The position numbers and the translations under genes were made by a program. The notes beneath the pieces were generated by a model. That model ran no database searches. It had not been told where the DNA came from and saw only the letters and a program-made list of their open reading frames with translations. DNA of 64,000 nucleotides, taken from contig NZ_QJJP01000006.1 in NCBI RefSeq assembly GCF_003201565.1, forward strand, positions 62,001-126,000. Direction: 5' to 3'. Positions 7,806 to 17,798 of this stretch are shown here, in pieces (the first letter of the stretch is position 1; each line of letters opens with the position of its first letter). This DNA is from Nitrosomonas sp. Nm84 (lineage in GTDB: Bacteria; Pseudomonadota; Gammaproteobacteria; Burkholderiales; Nitrosomonadaceae).

Positions 7806-9041
7806 ATGAACCTTAAGTGTATCAATAAAAGAGGATTTTTTGTTCTCACTGTAATATTACTCCTCTTCACGACAAACCCAACACACGCGAGTACTCTTCA
7901 TGCTTCTATCGTCATTGATGCAAATACGGGCGCGGTGCTGCATCAATCAAATGCCGATGCCAGTCGTTACCCGGCTTCACTGACCAAGATGATGACGCTT
8001 TATATGCTGTTTGAGGCATTAGAGCAGCGCAAAATGACTCTGGATACCCGCATGCCGGTATCGGCCCATGCAGCTTCGATGCCAGCAACCAATATCAATC
8101 TGCAAACAGGTGACACAATCAGCGTACGCGATGCGATTCCCGCGTTGATTGTGCGCTCCGCCAATGATGTAGCAGCCGTGGTGGCTGAAGCGTTGGGTAA
8201 TACCGAAGTCAGCTTTGCTCGTATGATGACTGATAAAGCCCATAAGCTGGGAATGCGCTCCACCACTTTCCGTAATGCTTCCGGTCTGCCTAACAGCGAG
8301 CAGAAAACCACAGCGCGTGACTTAGTGACCTTGTCCGCACGGTTAATGAAGGATTTTCCGCAGCACTATCATTATTTTTCAACCCGCTCCTTCAGTTACA
8401 AAGGCACCATCTACAACAGCCATAATCGTATGGTGCGTAACACGCAGGGAGTGGATGGCTTGAAAACCGGCTTTATTCGTGCTTCAGGGTTTAATGTGGC
8501 TACTTCCGCCAAGCGCGGTGGTCGCCGCGTTATTGCGGTGGTGATGGGTGGGCATACTGCCGCTGCCCGCGATCAACAGATGGCACAATTACTCAATCGT
8601 AGTTTTACCCGGGGAACCACCACCCAAGTAGCGAGTAATACCAATAATGTTTCTGCAGCGCCAGTCATTTTGCAGAAGGTCAATGCTTCAATTTCTGCAT
8701 CCAAACCTGCGACTTCGCTGAATAAAGCACTTGAGCCTGTCGCGCTATCAAAAATCGCGCAAACAGATACAAATGCTGAACCGCAGACAATTGCCGCAAT
8801 GCATGATAAGAGCTGGGAAGTACAAATTGGTTCTTATTTGGAGCATGGCCGAGCTCAAGCGCAGGCTCAGGCTGCTACCCGTTGGATACCCGGCGCAGTG
8901 GTGATTACCGAAGTGGAAATTAGTAATCGCAAACTGTATCGCGCCCGTCTGGTAGGTTTGCTGGAAAATCAAGCGCGTACTGCTTGTCAAAGTTTATCCC
9001 AACAAAAGATGGAGTGTTGGGTCGTTCGCTCACAAAGCTGA
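7806..9041 (+). CDS. D-alanyl-D-alanine carboxypeptidase with SPOR domain
   Basis: The 411-residue protein has a signal peptide (hydrophobic residues about 10-24, cleavage near THAS), then a PBP5-type serine peptidase domain with all three active-site motifs: SLTK (Ser58, Lys61), SAN (118-120) and KTG (220-222). After a linker rich in Ala/Ser/Thr, residues about 335-410 form a SPOR domain, which binds denuded septal peptidoglycan. It should trim the terminal D-Ala of pentapeptides in the periplasm, targeted to the division site. It is followed 35 bp later by the TusA-like gene. Confidence 0.92.
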   Translation: MNLKCINKRGFFVLTVILLLFTTNPTHASTLHASIVIDANTGAVLHQSNADASRYPASLTKMMTLYMLFEALEQRKMTLDTRMPVSAHAASMPATNINLQTGDTISVRDAIPALIVRSANDVAAVVAEALGNTEVSFARMMTDKAHKLGMRSTTFRNASGLPNSEQKTTARDLVTLSARLMKDFPQHYHYFSTRSFSYKGTIYNSHNRMVRNTQGVDGLKTGFIRASGFNVATSAKRGGRRVIAVVMGGHTAAARDQQMAQLLNRSFTRGTTTQVASNTNNVSAAPVILQKVNASISASKPATSLNKALEPVALSKIAQTDTNAEPQTIAAMHDKSWEVQIGSYLEHGRAQAQAQAATRWIPGAVVITEVEISNRKLYRARLVGLLENQARTACQSLSQQKMECWVVRSQS

Positions 9042-9076
9042 TTGATACACCAATTTTTTTTCGCTGTCGTCAAACA

Positions 9077-9304
9077 ATGCACATTGATAAAGAATTAGAC
9101 GCGCGCGGCTTGGTTTGTCCGTTGCCTATCTTACGCACCAAACAATCATTATCCGCAATGATCAGTGGGCAAACTCTGAAAATCATTGCAACAGACCCGG
9201 GTTCCATAATTGACTTCCAAGTCTTTGCAGATCAAACAGGCAATGAGTTATTGTTTTTATCAGCAACAACTGATGCATTTACTTTCATACTGAAAAAGAA
9301 ATAG
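9077..9304 (+). CDS. TusA-family sulfur carrier/sulfurtransferase
   Basis: The 75-residue protein has the family signature CPLPILRTKQSL: the cysteine of the CPxP motif carries the persulfide. The start at 9077 (MHIDKELDARGLVCP) gives the usual N-terminus and length; an upstream in-frame start would overlap the preceding gene. TusA proteins relay sulfur for tRNA thiolation, molybdenum cofactor synthesis or sulfur metabolism; no partner Tus or Dsr genes are adjacent, so the pathway is open. It is convergent with pmbA. Confidence 0.9.
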   Translation: MHIDKELDARGLVCPLPILRTKQSLSAMISGQTLKIIATDPGSIIDFQVFADQTGNELLFLSATTDAFTFILKKK

Positions 9305-9330
9305 CAAATTTCGCCATTTTTCATCGCCTG

Positions 9331-10689
9331 TTAATCGCCCGCAACGGTCATGCGATCGATCAAAACCGATCCGCTTTGTTTCGATCCACGTACCACAACA
9401 TCATTACCGATGGCCAATATTCCCCGGAATATCTCTTTCAAATTACCGGCAATGGTGATTTCCTCGACCGGATAAGCAATTTCACCATTTTCAACCCAGT
9501 AACCTGAAGCACCTCGCGAATAATCGCCTGTAACGGCATTGACGCCGTGCCCCAATAATTCAGTTACCAGCAAACCCGTATGCATTTTTTTCAATATTGC
9601 TTTGAAATCCATCGGCGCTGCATTGTGCATGATTAGGTTATGCGTACCGCCGGCGTTCCCGGTGGTACGCATTCCCAGCTTGCGTGCTGAATAACTTCCC
9701 AGAAAATAGCCTTGTACAATGCCATTCTCGATCACTTTGCGATCAACTGTTGCCACGCCATCATCATCAAATGCGCCGCTGGCCAGACCCTTAGGAATAT
9801 GTGGCAATTCACGGATCTGGATATCCGGTGCAAAAACCTGCTGACCGATGCTATCCAGCAAAAAGGAAGATTTCCGATAAAGGCTGCCACCACTCACTGC
9901 AGAAGCAAAATGCCCGATCAAGCCGGAGGCAATCGGCGCTTCAAACAATACCGGCACGTCACACGTCGCAATTTTTCGAGCGCCCAAGCGTGCCGCGCTA
10001 CGTGCACCTGCCTTCTGCCCAATCATCTCAGGTGATTCCAAATCAGCAGCATCGCGCGCAACGCTATACCAGTAATCCCGTTGTTTACTATCTTTCTGTT
10101 CAGCAATCACGGCACAACTCATGCTGTGACGCGACAACGGATACCCACCCATGAACCCCAGACTATTCGCATAGATAAACTGGGATTCACTGACTGAAAT
10201 CGTGGCGCCTTCGGAATTGGTAATGCGCTTATCTGCCGCATAGGCTGCTTGTTCGCAATGTTTTGCCAGCTCAATGGCTTCCTCGACAGACAACGTCCAG
10301 GGATAATACAAATCCAGCTGCGGATAATCTTGCGCCAATAATTCTGCATCTGCTAATCCGGCACAATCATCGTCAGCGGTATAGCGGGCGATTGATAACG
10401 CGGCGGCAACCGTATCGCTGATAGCCTGCGGCGAGAAATCGGAAGTACTCGCATTACCGCGCTTCTGGCCAATATAAACGGTCACCGACAATCCTTTGTC
10501 ACGATTATATTCAATCGTTTCAACCGCATCCTGGCGTACTGTGACAGTTTGACCAAAGCCATCGGAAACATTGGTTTCACAGGCAGTCGCACCGCCTTGT
10601 TTAGCGTGCATCAAAATATCACGGGCAATTTGCTGGAGTGTGCTGAGTGGGTAAGAAAACCGGGAATCAGAAACGAGTAGATTGTTCAT
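9331..10689 (-). CDS. pmbA: metalloprotease-like protein PmbA/TldE
   Basis: The 452-residue length and features (TRNNA-like start, FEAPIASGLIGHFASAVSGGSLYRKSSFL, GAFDDDGVA, GGTHNLIMHN, RGASGYWVENGEI) match PmbA/TldE. With TldD it forms a heterodimeric protease that processes modified peptides such as microcin B17 and degrades CcdA. TldD supplies the metal site and is not in this window. The gene is divergent from darP, an order also found in enterobacteria. Confidence 0.93.
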   Translation of the reverse strand: MNNLLVSDSRFSYPLSTLQQIARDILMHAKQGGATACETNVSDGFGQTVTVRQDAVETIEYNRDKGLSVTVYIGQKRGNASTSDFSPQAISDTVAAALSIARYTADDDCAGLADAELLAQDYPQLDLYYPWTLSVEEAIELAKHCEQAAYAADKRITNSEGATISVSESQFIYANSLGFMGGYPLSRHSMSCAVIAEQKDSKQRDYWYSVARDAADLESPEMIGQKAGARSAARLGARKIATCDVPVLFEAPIASGLIGHFASAVSGGSLYRKSSFLLDSIGQQVFAPDIQIRELPHIPKGLASGAFDDDGVATVDRKVIENGIVQGYFLGSYSARKLGMRTTGNAGGTHNLIMHNAAPMDFKAILKKMHTGLLVTELLGHGVNAVTGDYSRGASGYWVENGEIAYPVEEITIAGNLKEIFRGILAIGNDVVVRGSKQSGSVLIDRMTVAGD

Positions 10690-10764
10690 AAATATCTTTG
10701 TGACCGGAAATTCAGGTTAAATGGAATATAAGTAAAATAATTTTTTAATGAAAAAATAAATCAA

Positions 10765-10782
10765 ATGGGATCGCGACCCCAT
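10765..10782. promoter_or_regulatory. palindrome in the pmbA/darP divergent region
   Basis: An 18 bp near-perfect palindrome (ATGGGATCGCGACCCCAT, one mismatched base pair) sits between the divergent starts of pmbA and darP. It could be an operator or be chance; no known regulator consensus is recognised. Confidence 0.25.
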
Positions 10783-10829
10783 AAAGCGCTATGATAACAG
10801 CTTCTTGATACTGCATTACACAGGTTACC

Positions 10830-11342
10830 GTGCAAAATACCCCGGAAAATGATCATGAGCAGGATGCTGCGCCGAGCAAAACACGGCGCAAAAAAGACAT
10901 GCATGCATTGCAGGAAATCGGCGAACAATTGGTTGAATTGGATCCAAAGAAATTGAATGAATTCGATTTGCCGGAAATTTTACTCGATGCCATCCACCTT
11001 GCCCGCCCGATGACTAAACATGGCGCACGCCGCCGACAAATGCAATACATAGGCCGCTTGATGCGAGAGGTCGACATGCGGCCGATTCAGGAAAAGCTCG
11101 ATTCCTGGCAACAAGTGTCAGTGCATCAAACAGCACGACTGCATCAGCTTGAACGCTGGCGCGAACGCTTGCTGACGGATGAGCATGCATTGACTGAGTT
11201 TGCGGAAAAATACCCTGTGGCTGACTTACAGCACTTGAGATTATTGATCCGTAATGCGCATAAAGAGAAAGCAGCTGAAAAACCACCCAAGAGTTTTCGG
11301 TTATTGTTTCAGGCGTTGCAAGCGACGATCACTGAGGTTTGA
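10830..11342 (+). CDS. darP: ribosome biogenesis factor DarP (YjgA)
   Basis: The 170-residue protein is a DUF615/YjgA family member: charged helical protein with SKTRRKKDMHALQEIGEQLV near the N-terminus and RLMREVDMRPI in the middle, both typical. It binds late 50S precursors and helps 23S rRNA peptidyl-transferase centre folding. It starts with GTG. Neighbouring pmbA in divergent orientation is conserved context. Confidence 0.9.
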   Translation: MQNTPENDHEQDAAPSKTRRKKDMHALQEIGEQLVELDPKKLNEFDLPEILLDAIHLARPMTKHGARRRQMQYIGRLMREVDMRPIQEKLDSWQQVSVHQTARLHQLERWRERLLTDEHALTEFAEKYPVADLQHLRLLIRNAHKEKAAEKPPKSFRLLFQALQATITEV

Positions 11343-11531
11343 GTCTGGGCTACGTCTGATTCAGTGGTTTTGATGTGATCGTTTCTACTAGCGGCTGCTG
11401 AGCGGAGGAGTGCACAGAAACTTCAGCTTCCTACTCCGAGAAATACTTGGATTCTCCTTTCTCATCCGCTATGATCATAATTCTGGAATTTGTCCGACTG
11501 GGACCAACCTAGAACTGGAGCGACTAAAGCG

Positions 11532-14500
11532 ATGACAAAAGGTTATCCGCCCGCACAGGGCCTGTACGATCCACGTTTCGACCATGATTCCTGCGGTGTT
11601 GGGTTCATCACTCACATCAAAGGGCAGGACTCCCATTCCATCGTCGATCAATCCCTGAAGATGCTGGAGAACATGGAACACCGCGGCGCCTGTGGGTGCG
11701 AGCCGGATTCGGGGGACGGGGCCGGAATCATGTGCCGAATGCCGGATAAGTTCATCCGGCGGGAAGCCAAGAAGATCGGCATCGAATTGCCTCAGCTGGG
11801 GCAATATGGGGTGGGAATGGTCTTTCTGCCCAAGGATCCGACCGCTCGCAAGTTGTGTGAACAGGCCATGGAGAAAATCGCGGCCGATTTCGGGATGGTG
11901 GTGCTGGGTTGGCGCGATGTGCCGGTCAACTCCAAGGCGTGCGGGCCAAGTCCGCGTAAGATGGAACCGATGATCCGACAGATCTTTGTCGGAATGAGAG
12001 AAGGCCTCTACAACCAACAGGATTTTGACCGACGTCTATACCTGATACGCCAGCGGACGGAAAATACCATCGAGTTCGGTAACTTCTCGCCGCAGGCCGC
12101 GGAAGATTTTTACATTTGTTGCCTGTCGGCCAATCGAATAATCTACAAGGGAATGCTAACGGCGGCGCAAGTTCGGCTTTATTTTCCGGATTTGTCGGAC
12201 CCGGATTTCCTGTCATCCCTGGCGATCGTCCATTCGCGGTTTTCAACTAACACCTTCCCATCCTGGCGGCTGGCGCATCCATATCGCTACCTCGCTCACA
12301 ACGGCGAGATCAACACGCTACATGGCAACCGGAACTGGATGCGGGCACGGTATGGATCTTTACAATCGAAAGTGTTCGGAGATGAGCTCCAGAAGATGTT
12401 CCCGGTTCTGACGGAATCCGGTTCGGACTCGGCCACACTGGACGACGCGCTGCAATTTCTGAGCGTAAACGGTCGGAGCCTGGCCCATGCAATGCTGATG
12501 CTCATCCCGGAGGCGTGGCAGAATCACGATCAAATGGACGAGGACCTCAAGGCGTTTTACGAGTATCACGCTTGCCTGATGGAGCCATGGGATGGGCCGG
12601 CTTCTATTGCTTTTACGAATGGCGCGCTGGTCGGAGCGGTGTTGGATAGAAATGGGTTGCGGCCGTCACGATATTACGTCACGAAGGATGACTTGGTAAT
12701 CATGGCCAGCGAAGTAGGCGTACTGCCGATTCCACCGGAAAACGTGGCGCGGAAATGGCGGCTGCAGCCAGGCAAGATTTTCCTGATCGACTCCGAACAG
12801 GGACGAATCATCGATGACAGCGAGATCAAGCGGCAACTCATAAACAAGCAGCCTTGGAAGAGATGGCTGGAAGAGAATCTGATCGAATTGGACAATCTTC
12901 CAGTTCCGAGTAAGGTGCATCAGCCAGACCATACGACACTAATGGCGCGGCAACGCGCGTTCGGGTATACCAATGAAGACCTAAAGTTGATCGTGACACC
13001 AATGGCTGTCAGCGGGGCCGAGGCGATCGGATCGATGGGGACGGACACGTCGCTAGCGTGTCTCTCCGAAAAGCCGCAGTTGCTCTACAACTATTTCAAG
13101 CAACTCTTCGCGCAGGTGACCAATCCACCATTAGATGCGATGCGCGAGGAACTGGTTACATCGGCATATACCTATATCGGACGCGAAGGGAATCTGTTGG
13201 ATGAGACACCGGATGCAGCGCACTTGATCAAACTCAAAAGCCCGATCATCAGCAACGCTGATCTCGAAAAGTTGCGAGAAGTGGCCGTCGGTAAATTACG
13301 AGCAGTGACACTCGAGATGCTCTTCAAGATCAGCGCAGGCGAAACGGGACTGCAGCGTGCGCTGGAAGCATTGATGGAACGGGCGGCTCGCGCGGTCAAG
13401 GATGGCGCATCCGTCCTCATTCTGTCGGACCGGGGCGTAGATGCTGAGAATGCGCCGATTCCCAGCCTGCTGGCAACTGCGGCAGTGCATCATCATCTGA
13501 TCCGCGAAGGCACACGCACGCAATGCGGTCTGGTGATTGAAACCGGCGAGGCACGCGAGGCGCATCACTTCTGTCTACTCATTGGATACGGAGCCGGGGC
13601 GGTCAATCCGCATCTGTCTTTCGAGACGCTGGCGGATTTAGATAAGAACGAATTGCTTCCCAACGACCTGAACTTGGAGAAAGCGCAATACAATTATATC
13701 AAAGCGGCCAACAAGGCGATCCTCAAGGTCGCATCGAAGATGGGAATCAGCACGGTGCAGAGCTACCGGGGTGCTCAGATCTTCGAGGCGATCGGTCTTG
13801 GCAAGGAAATGATCGACCGGTATTTCACCGGCACAGCGTCGCGCATCCAGGGAGTCGAACTGGAGATCATCGCGCGTGAATCGTTGGAGCGGCATCGCCG
13901 CGGATTTCCGCCGATACAGGTGAATGGGCAGGTGCTGGATACCGGTGGACTGTACCAATGGCGTCGCGACGGCGAATACCACATGTGGAACCCCGAGACG
14001 GTGGCCAAACTCCAGGATTCGGTTCGAGTAGGGGTCGAGAAGCCCATCGACGGGTACAAGAAGTTCAAGGAATATACCGCGCTGCTGGACGGTGAAGCGC
14101 GCAGCCAATGCACTTTGCGCGGATTGCTTAACTTCAAGAAAGTGGTCAATCCGATCCCGTTGGAAGAAGTCGAACCAGCCAAAGAGATCGTCAAGCGATT
14201 CGTCACCGGCGCGATGTCGCTCGGATCAATTAGTACCGAAGCCCACGAGAACCTGGCCATCGCCATGAACCGCATTGGCGGCAAGAGCAACACCGGCGAA
14301 GGGGGCGAAGATTCGCGGCGCTTCCAGCCCGATCCGCAGCCGGATGCGAACGGCAACACCATCTTCCGCCGCAGCGCTATCAAGCAGGTGGCAAGCGCGC
14401 GGTTCGGCGTCACCGCTGAATACCTGGCCAACGCCGATGAATTGCAGATTAAGATGGCCCAGGGTGCCAAGCCTGGCGAGGGCGGGCAATTGCCGGGACA

Positions 14501-16130
14501 CAAGGTGGATGCGTATATTGGAAAAATCAGGCACTCGACGCCCGGCGTCGGATTGATTTCACCACCGCCACATCATGATATTTATTCGATTGAGGATCTG
14601 GCGCAGCTTATCCACGATCTGAAGAACGCCAATCCCAAGGCGCGCGTCAGCGTGAAGCTGGTCAGCGAGGTGGGAGTCGGGACCGTCGCGGCCGGCGTCG
14701 CCAAGGCCAAAGCGGATCACATCCTGATCTCTGGCGATTCCGGCGGGACAGGCGCTGCGCCGTTGACCAGCATCAAGTACGCAGGCATCCCGTGGGAACT
14801 GGGACTTGCCGAAACGCAGCAGGTTCTGGTGATGAACAACCTGCGCGGGCGCGTGGTCGTGCAGACGGATGGGCAACTCAAGACCGGCCGCGATGTTGTC
14901 ATCGCAGCGCTGCTCGGGGCGGAGGAATTCGGCTTCTCCACCGGGCCGCTGATTGCCTCCGGGTGCATCATGATGCGGGTCTGTCATCTGAACACCTGTC
15001 CGGTCGGCGTGGCGACTCAGGATCCTGAGCTGCGCAAGAAATTCGCCGGCAAACCGGAACATGTCATCAATTTTTTCTTCTTTCTCGCCGAGGAAGTGCG
15101 GCAATACATGGCTGAGATGGGATTCCGGAAGTTTGAAGACATGGTCGGGCAAACGCAATTGCTGGAGTTCATGGATGTTTCGAGCCATTACAAGGCGCGC
15201 AATCTGAATCTGGACGTGATCCTGCACAAGCCCCAGGTCGGTGCGGATGTGGCCGTTCGCTGTGTGCAAAAACAAGAGCATGGACTGGAGCAAGCACTGG
15301 ATAACCAGCTCATAAAGCTGGCGGCGCGAGCGATTGAGTGCGGTGAAAAGGTTACAGCCAGTCTTGAGATTCAGAACATCAATCGCACTGTCGGCACGAT
15401 GCTGTCGAACCAAATCGCCCTGAAATACGGGCATAAAGGGCTTCCGAACGACACGATCACATTCAAGTTCAGCGGATCGGCCGGGCAGAGCTTCGGATGC
15501 TTTCTTGCTCGCGGCGTCACGCTGATGTTGGAAGGGGACAGTAACGACTACCTGGGAAAAGGACTCTCCGGCGGGAAGATCGCCATCTTTCCGCCGAAAA
15601 AAGCAACGTTCAAGCCCGAGGAAAACATCATCGCCGGCAACGTCATCTGTTATGGTGCAATCGCCGGCGAAGTCTATATTCGCGGCGTCGTCGGTGAACG
15701 CTTCTTCGTCCGTAACTCTGGTGCCCAGGCGGTTGTCGAGGGCGTCGGCGATCATGGTTGCGAATACATGACCGGCGGGCGGGTCGTGGTCATCGGCCCA
15801 ACCGGGCGCAACTTTGCCGCCGGCATGAGCGGCGGAATCGCCTACGTCTACGACGACAATGGCCAGTTCCCGCGCCTGTGCAATACCGAGCTGGTGGAAT
15901 TGGAAAAGCCCGATAAGGATTATGATCGCGAAACGATCAAGATTCTCTTGGAAAACCACTATAAGCTGACCGGCTCGACTCGTGCCAAGGCGATCCTGGG
16001 TGATTTCGAGAAGAAGCTCCACCGGTTCGTCAAGGTGATGCCGACCGACTATCGCAATGCACTGGAGAAAATGAGCGAGATTGAAGAAGCGGCCAGGAAG
16101 CTCGGCGAGCGCCAGACGAGCACGGTGTGA
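11532..16130 (+). CDS. gltB: glutamate synthase large subunit
   Basis: The 1532-residue protein contains the class II amidotransferase domain with catalytic Cys21 in DSCGVGF (a 20-residue propeptide is removed), the central domain, the FMN-binding synthase domain (SISTEAHENLAIAMNRIGGKS, PGEGGQLPGHKVD, ISPPPHHDIYSIEDLAQLI), the 3Fe-4S cysteines in CIMMRVCHLNTCPVG, and the C-terminal GXG beta-helix. It converts glutamine plus 2-oxoglutarate to two glutamates with GltD supplying electrons from NADPH. The ATG at 11532 has GGAG 12 bp upstream; a TTG at 11490 is possible. gltD follows. Base composition is visibly GC-richer than the flanks, hinting at transfer. Confidence 0.95.
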   Translation: MTKGYPPAQGLYDPRFDHDSCGVGFITHIKGQDSHSIVDQSLKMLENMEHRGACGCEPDSGDGAGIMCRMPDKFIRREAKKIGIELPQLGQYGVGMVFLPKDPTARKLCEQAMEKIAADFGMVVLGWRDVPVNSKACGPSPRKMEPMIRQIFVGMREGLYNQQDFDRRLYLIRQRTENTIEFGNFSPQAAEDFYICCLSANRIIYKGMLTAAQVRLYFPDLSDPDFLSSLAIVHSRFSTNTFPSWRLAHPYRYLAHNGEINTLHGNRNWMRARYGSLQSKVFGDELQKMFPVLTESGSDSATLDDALQFLSVNGRSLAHAMLMLIPEAWQNHDQMDEDLKAFYEYHACLMEPWDGPASIAFTNGALVGAVLDRNGLRPSRYYVTKDDLVIMASEVGVLPIPPENVARKWRLQPGKIFLIDSEQGRIIDDSEIKRQLINKQPWKRWLEENLIELDNLPVPSKVHQPDHTTLMARQRAFGYTNEDLKLIVTPMAVSGAEAIGSMGTDTSLACLSEKPQLLYNYFKQLFAQVTNPPLDAMREELVTSAYTYIGREGNLLDETPDAAHLIKLKSPIISNADLEKLREVAVGKLRAVTLEMLFKISAGETGLQRALEALMERAARAVKDGASVLILSDRGVDAENAPIPSLLATAAVHHHLIREGTRTQCGLVIETGEAREAHHFCLLIGYGAGAVNPHLSFETLADLDKNELLPNDLNLEKAQYNYIKAANKAILKVASKMGISTVQSYRGAQIFEAIGLGKEMIDRYFTGTASRIQGVELEIIARESLERHRRGFPPIQVNGQVLDTGGLYQWRRDGEYHMWNPETVAKLQDSVRVGVEKPIDGYKKFKEYTALLDGEARSQCTLRGLLNFKKVVNPIPLEEVEPAKEIVKRFVTGAMSLGSISTEAHENLAIAMNRIGGKSNTGEGGEDSRRFQPDPQPDANGNTIFRRSAIKQVASARFGVTAEYLANADELQIKMAQGAKPGEGGQLPGHKVDAYIGKIRHSTPGVGLISPPPHHDIYSIEDLAQLIHDLKNANPKARVSVKLVSEVGVGTVAAGVAKAKADHILISGDSGGTGAAPLTSIKYAGIPWELGLAETQQVLVMNNLRGRVVVQTDGQLKTGRDVVIAALLGAEEFGFSTGPLIASGCIMMRVCHLNTCPVGVATQDPELRKKFAGKPEHVINFFFFLAEEVRQYMAEMGFRKFEDMVGQTQLLEFMDVSSHYKARNLNLDVILHKPQVGADVAVRCVQKQEHGLEQALDNQLIKLAARAIECGEKVTASLEIQNINRTVGTMLSNQIALKYGHKGLPNDTITFKFSGSAGQSFGCFLARGVTLMLEGDSNDYLGKGLSGGKIAIFPPKKATFKPEENIIAGNVICYGAIAGEVYIRGVVGERFFVRNSGAQAVVEGVGDHGCEYMTGGRVVVIGPTGRNFAAGMSGGIAYVYDDNGQFPRLCNTELVELEKPDKDYDRETIKILLENHYKLTGSTRAKAILGDFEKKLHRFVKVMPTDYRNALEKMSEIEEAARKLGERQTSTV

Positions 16131-16137
16131 ATCCAAG

Positions 16138-16186
16138 ATTAAAAGTTAAAAATTGAAGATGGGATTCTGCATTTTTAACTTTTAAT
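16138..16186 (+). repeat. AT-rich 16 bp inverted repeat between gltB and gltD
   Basis: ATTAAAAGTTAAAAAT at 16138-16153 is perfectly repeated in inverse orientation at 16171-16186, with a 17 nt loop. The stem starts 8 bp after the gltB stop and ends 18 bp before gltD. It has no GC core, so it is not a classical terminator; it may act as an mRNA stability or processing element setting the gltB:gltD ratio. Confidence 0.75.
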
Positions 16187-16203
16187 TTAGAACGGAGAGA
16201 ACA

Positions 16204-17679
16204 ATGGGCAAACCGACAGGTTTCAAGGAATTCAAGCGCGAAACGGCGACGCGCCGGTCAGTCGAGTCACGTATTCTCGACTGGAATGAGGTTTATCTCG
16301 ACATTGCCGAGGAGAAACTCAAGGTCCAGGGCGCTCGCTGCATGGATTGCGGGATTCCGTTCTGCCATGGTCCCAACGGATGTCCGCTAGGGAACATCAT
16401 TCCGGAGTGGAACGATCTGGTCTACAAAGGGCGGTGGCACGATGCCATCGAGATGCTGCACAAGACCAACAACTTCCCGGAATTTACCGGACGCATCTGC
16501 CCCGCGCCGTGCGAAGAGGCATGCGTGCTGGGGATCAATGAGAAGCCGGTCACGATCAAGTCGATTGAGCAGAACATTATCGATCACGCGTTTGAGAAAG
16601 GGTGGGTTAAGCCCTGCCCGCCAGCCACGCGGACGGACAAGAAGGTCGCCGTCGTCGGCTCCGGCCCGGCCGGACTCGGGTGCGCTGCCCAACTCAACAA
16701 AGCGGGGCATCTGGTGACGGTATTCGAGCGCGCCGACCGGGTCGGTGGGCTGCTCATGCACGGCATCCCCAACTTCAAGCTGGAAAAGCATATCGTCAAC
16801 CGCCGCGTAGATCTGATGAAGGCCGAAGGAATCAACTTCGTCACCGGCGCCAACGTTGGCTTCAACATCAAGGTCGAAGACCTGCGCCGCGATTTCGACG
16901 CCATCGTCCTGTGCGGCGGATCGACCAAGGCGCGGGATATTAACGTTCCCGGCCGCGATCTGGACGGCATTCACCTGGCCATGACCTATCTGCCGATGCA
17001 AAACAAGATCAACTTCGGCGCTCACATCCCCGAGCAGGAATTTATCAGCGCCAAAGGCAAACACGTGATCATCCTCGGCGGTGGCGACACCGGAGCCGAC
17101 TGCCTCGGCACCGCCATTCGACAGGGATGCAAGTCTGTCCAGCAATTCGAGCTTCTTCCCAAACCGCCTACTGGCAGGGTGCAGGACATGCCCTGGCCCT
17201 ACTGGCCGATGATTTACCGCGTCAGTTCCGCCCACGAAGAAGCCGCCGCTCCCATCGGCCACGACGTTCGCGACTTCGCCATCAATACGCAATCCTTCTC
17301 CGGCGAGAACGGCGTCGTCAAAAAACTCCACGGAATTCGTCTGGAATGGGAAATGCAAGGTTCCCGCCCGGCGAAGATGAAGGAAATCCCCGGCAGCGAG
17401 TTCACGCTCGACTGCGACTTGTGTCTGCTGGCCCTGGGCTTTCTCAGCCCTGAACCGGAAGGACCGATCTCACAGCTCGGTGTGAAACTCGACCAGCGTG
17501 GCAATGTGTCGGTCGATCAAAACTACATGTCCAACATCCCCGGCGTCTTCGCGGCCGGAGATATGCGCCGTGGGCAGTCACTGGTGGTCTGGGCGATCAG
17601 CGAAGGAAGGCAGGCGGCGCGAGGGGTGGACGAGTTCCTCATGGGACGTAGCGATTTACCGAAGATGAAGTTGTTTTGA
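16204..17679 (+). CDS. gltD: glutamate synthase small subunit
   Basis: The 491-residue protein shows the N-terminal cysteine clusters for two 4Fe-4S centres ([19 protein letters not shown] and CPAPCEEAC), the FAD loop [14 protein letters not shown], and the NADPH loop [13 protein letters not shown]. It oxidises NADPH and passes electrons to GltB. A good ribosome site (GGAGAG, 6 bp) precedes the ATG. It is in the same operon and of the same unusual composition as gltB, and is convergent with the type III glutamine synthetase gene. Confidence 0.95.
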   Translation: MGKPTGFKEFKRETATRRSVESRILDWNEVYLDIAEEKLKVQGARCMDCGIPFCHGPNGCPLGNIIPEWNDLVYKGRWHDAIEMLHKTNNFPEFTGRICPAPCEEACVLGINEKPVTIKSIEQNIIDHAFEKGWVKPCPPATRTDKKVAVVGSGPAGLGCAAQLNKAGHLVTVFERADRVGGLLMHGIPNFKLEKHIVNRRVDLMKAEGINFVTGANVGFNIKVEDLRRDFDAIVLCGGSTKARDINVPGRDLDGIHLAMTYLPMQNKINFGAHIPEQEFISAKGKHVIILGGGDTGADCLGTAIRQGCKSVQQFELLPKPPTGRVQDMPWPYWPMIYRVSSAHEEAAAPIGHDVRDFAINTQSFSGENGVVKKLHGIRLEWEMQGSRPAKMKEIPGSEFTLDCDLCLLALGFLSPEPEGPISQLGVKLDQRGNVSVDQNYMSNIPGVFAAGDMRRGQSLVVWAISEGRQAARGVDEFLMGRSDLPKMKLF

Positions 17680-17685
17680 TGTGAT

Positions 17686-17798
17686 TTCCAGCCGCCGATA
17701 CCAGACAAAAACAGGCGAGAAAGCGCAGTTCATGCGTAATATTGAACCTGTTTTAACACCGTAGCAGCAATGCAGATCGTTTTTTAACGGCCTGTTAG
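17686..17798. repeat. interspersed palindromic element, copy A (truncated left end)
   Basis: About 110 bp related to copies at 25.1, 26.4, 27.5 and 45.8 kb; same orientation as copy E. The left terminus is missing and the first part begins inside the element. The right terminus (CTAACAGGCCGTTAAAAAAC on the minus strand) is present and contains the TAA stop of the glutamine synthetase gene. It occupies almost the whole gap between the convergent gltD and glnN genes and may work as a bidirectional terminator. Confidence 0.8.

Noticed and set aside
14559-16136. 525-codon open frame opposite gltB
   Set aside because: Antisense shadow of the gltB synthase domain; no ribosome site and no recognised domain.
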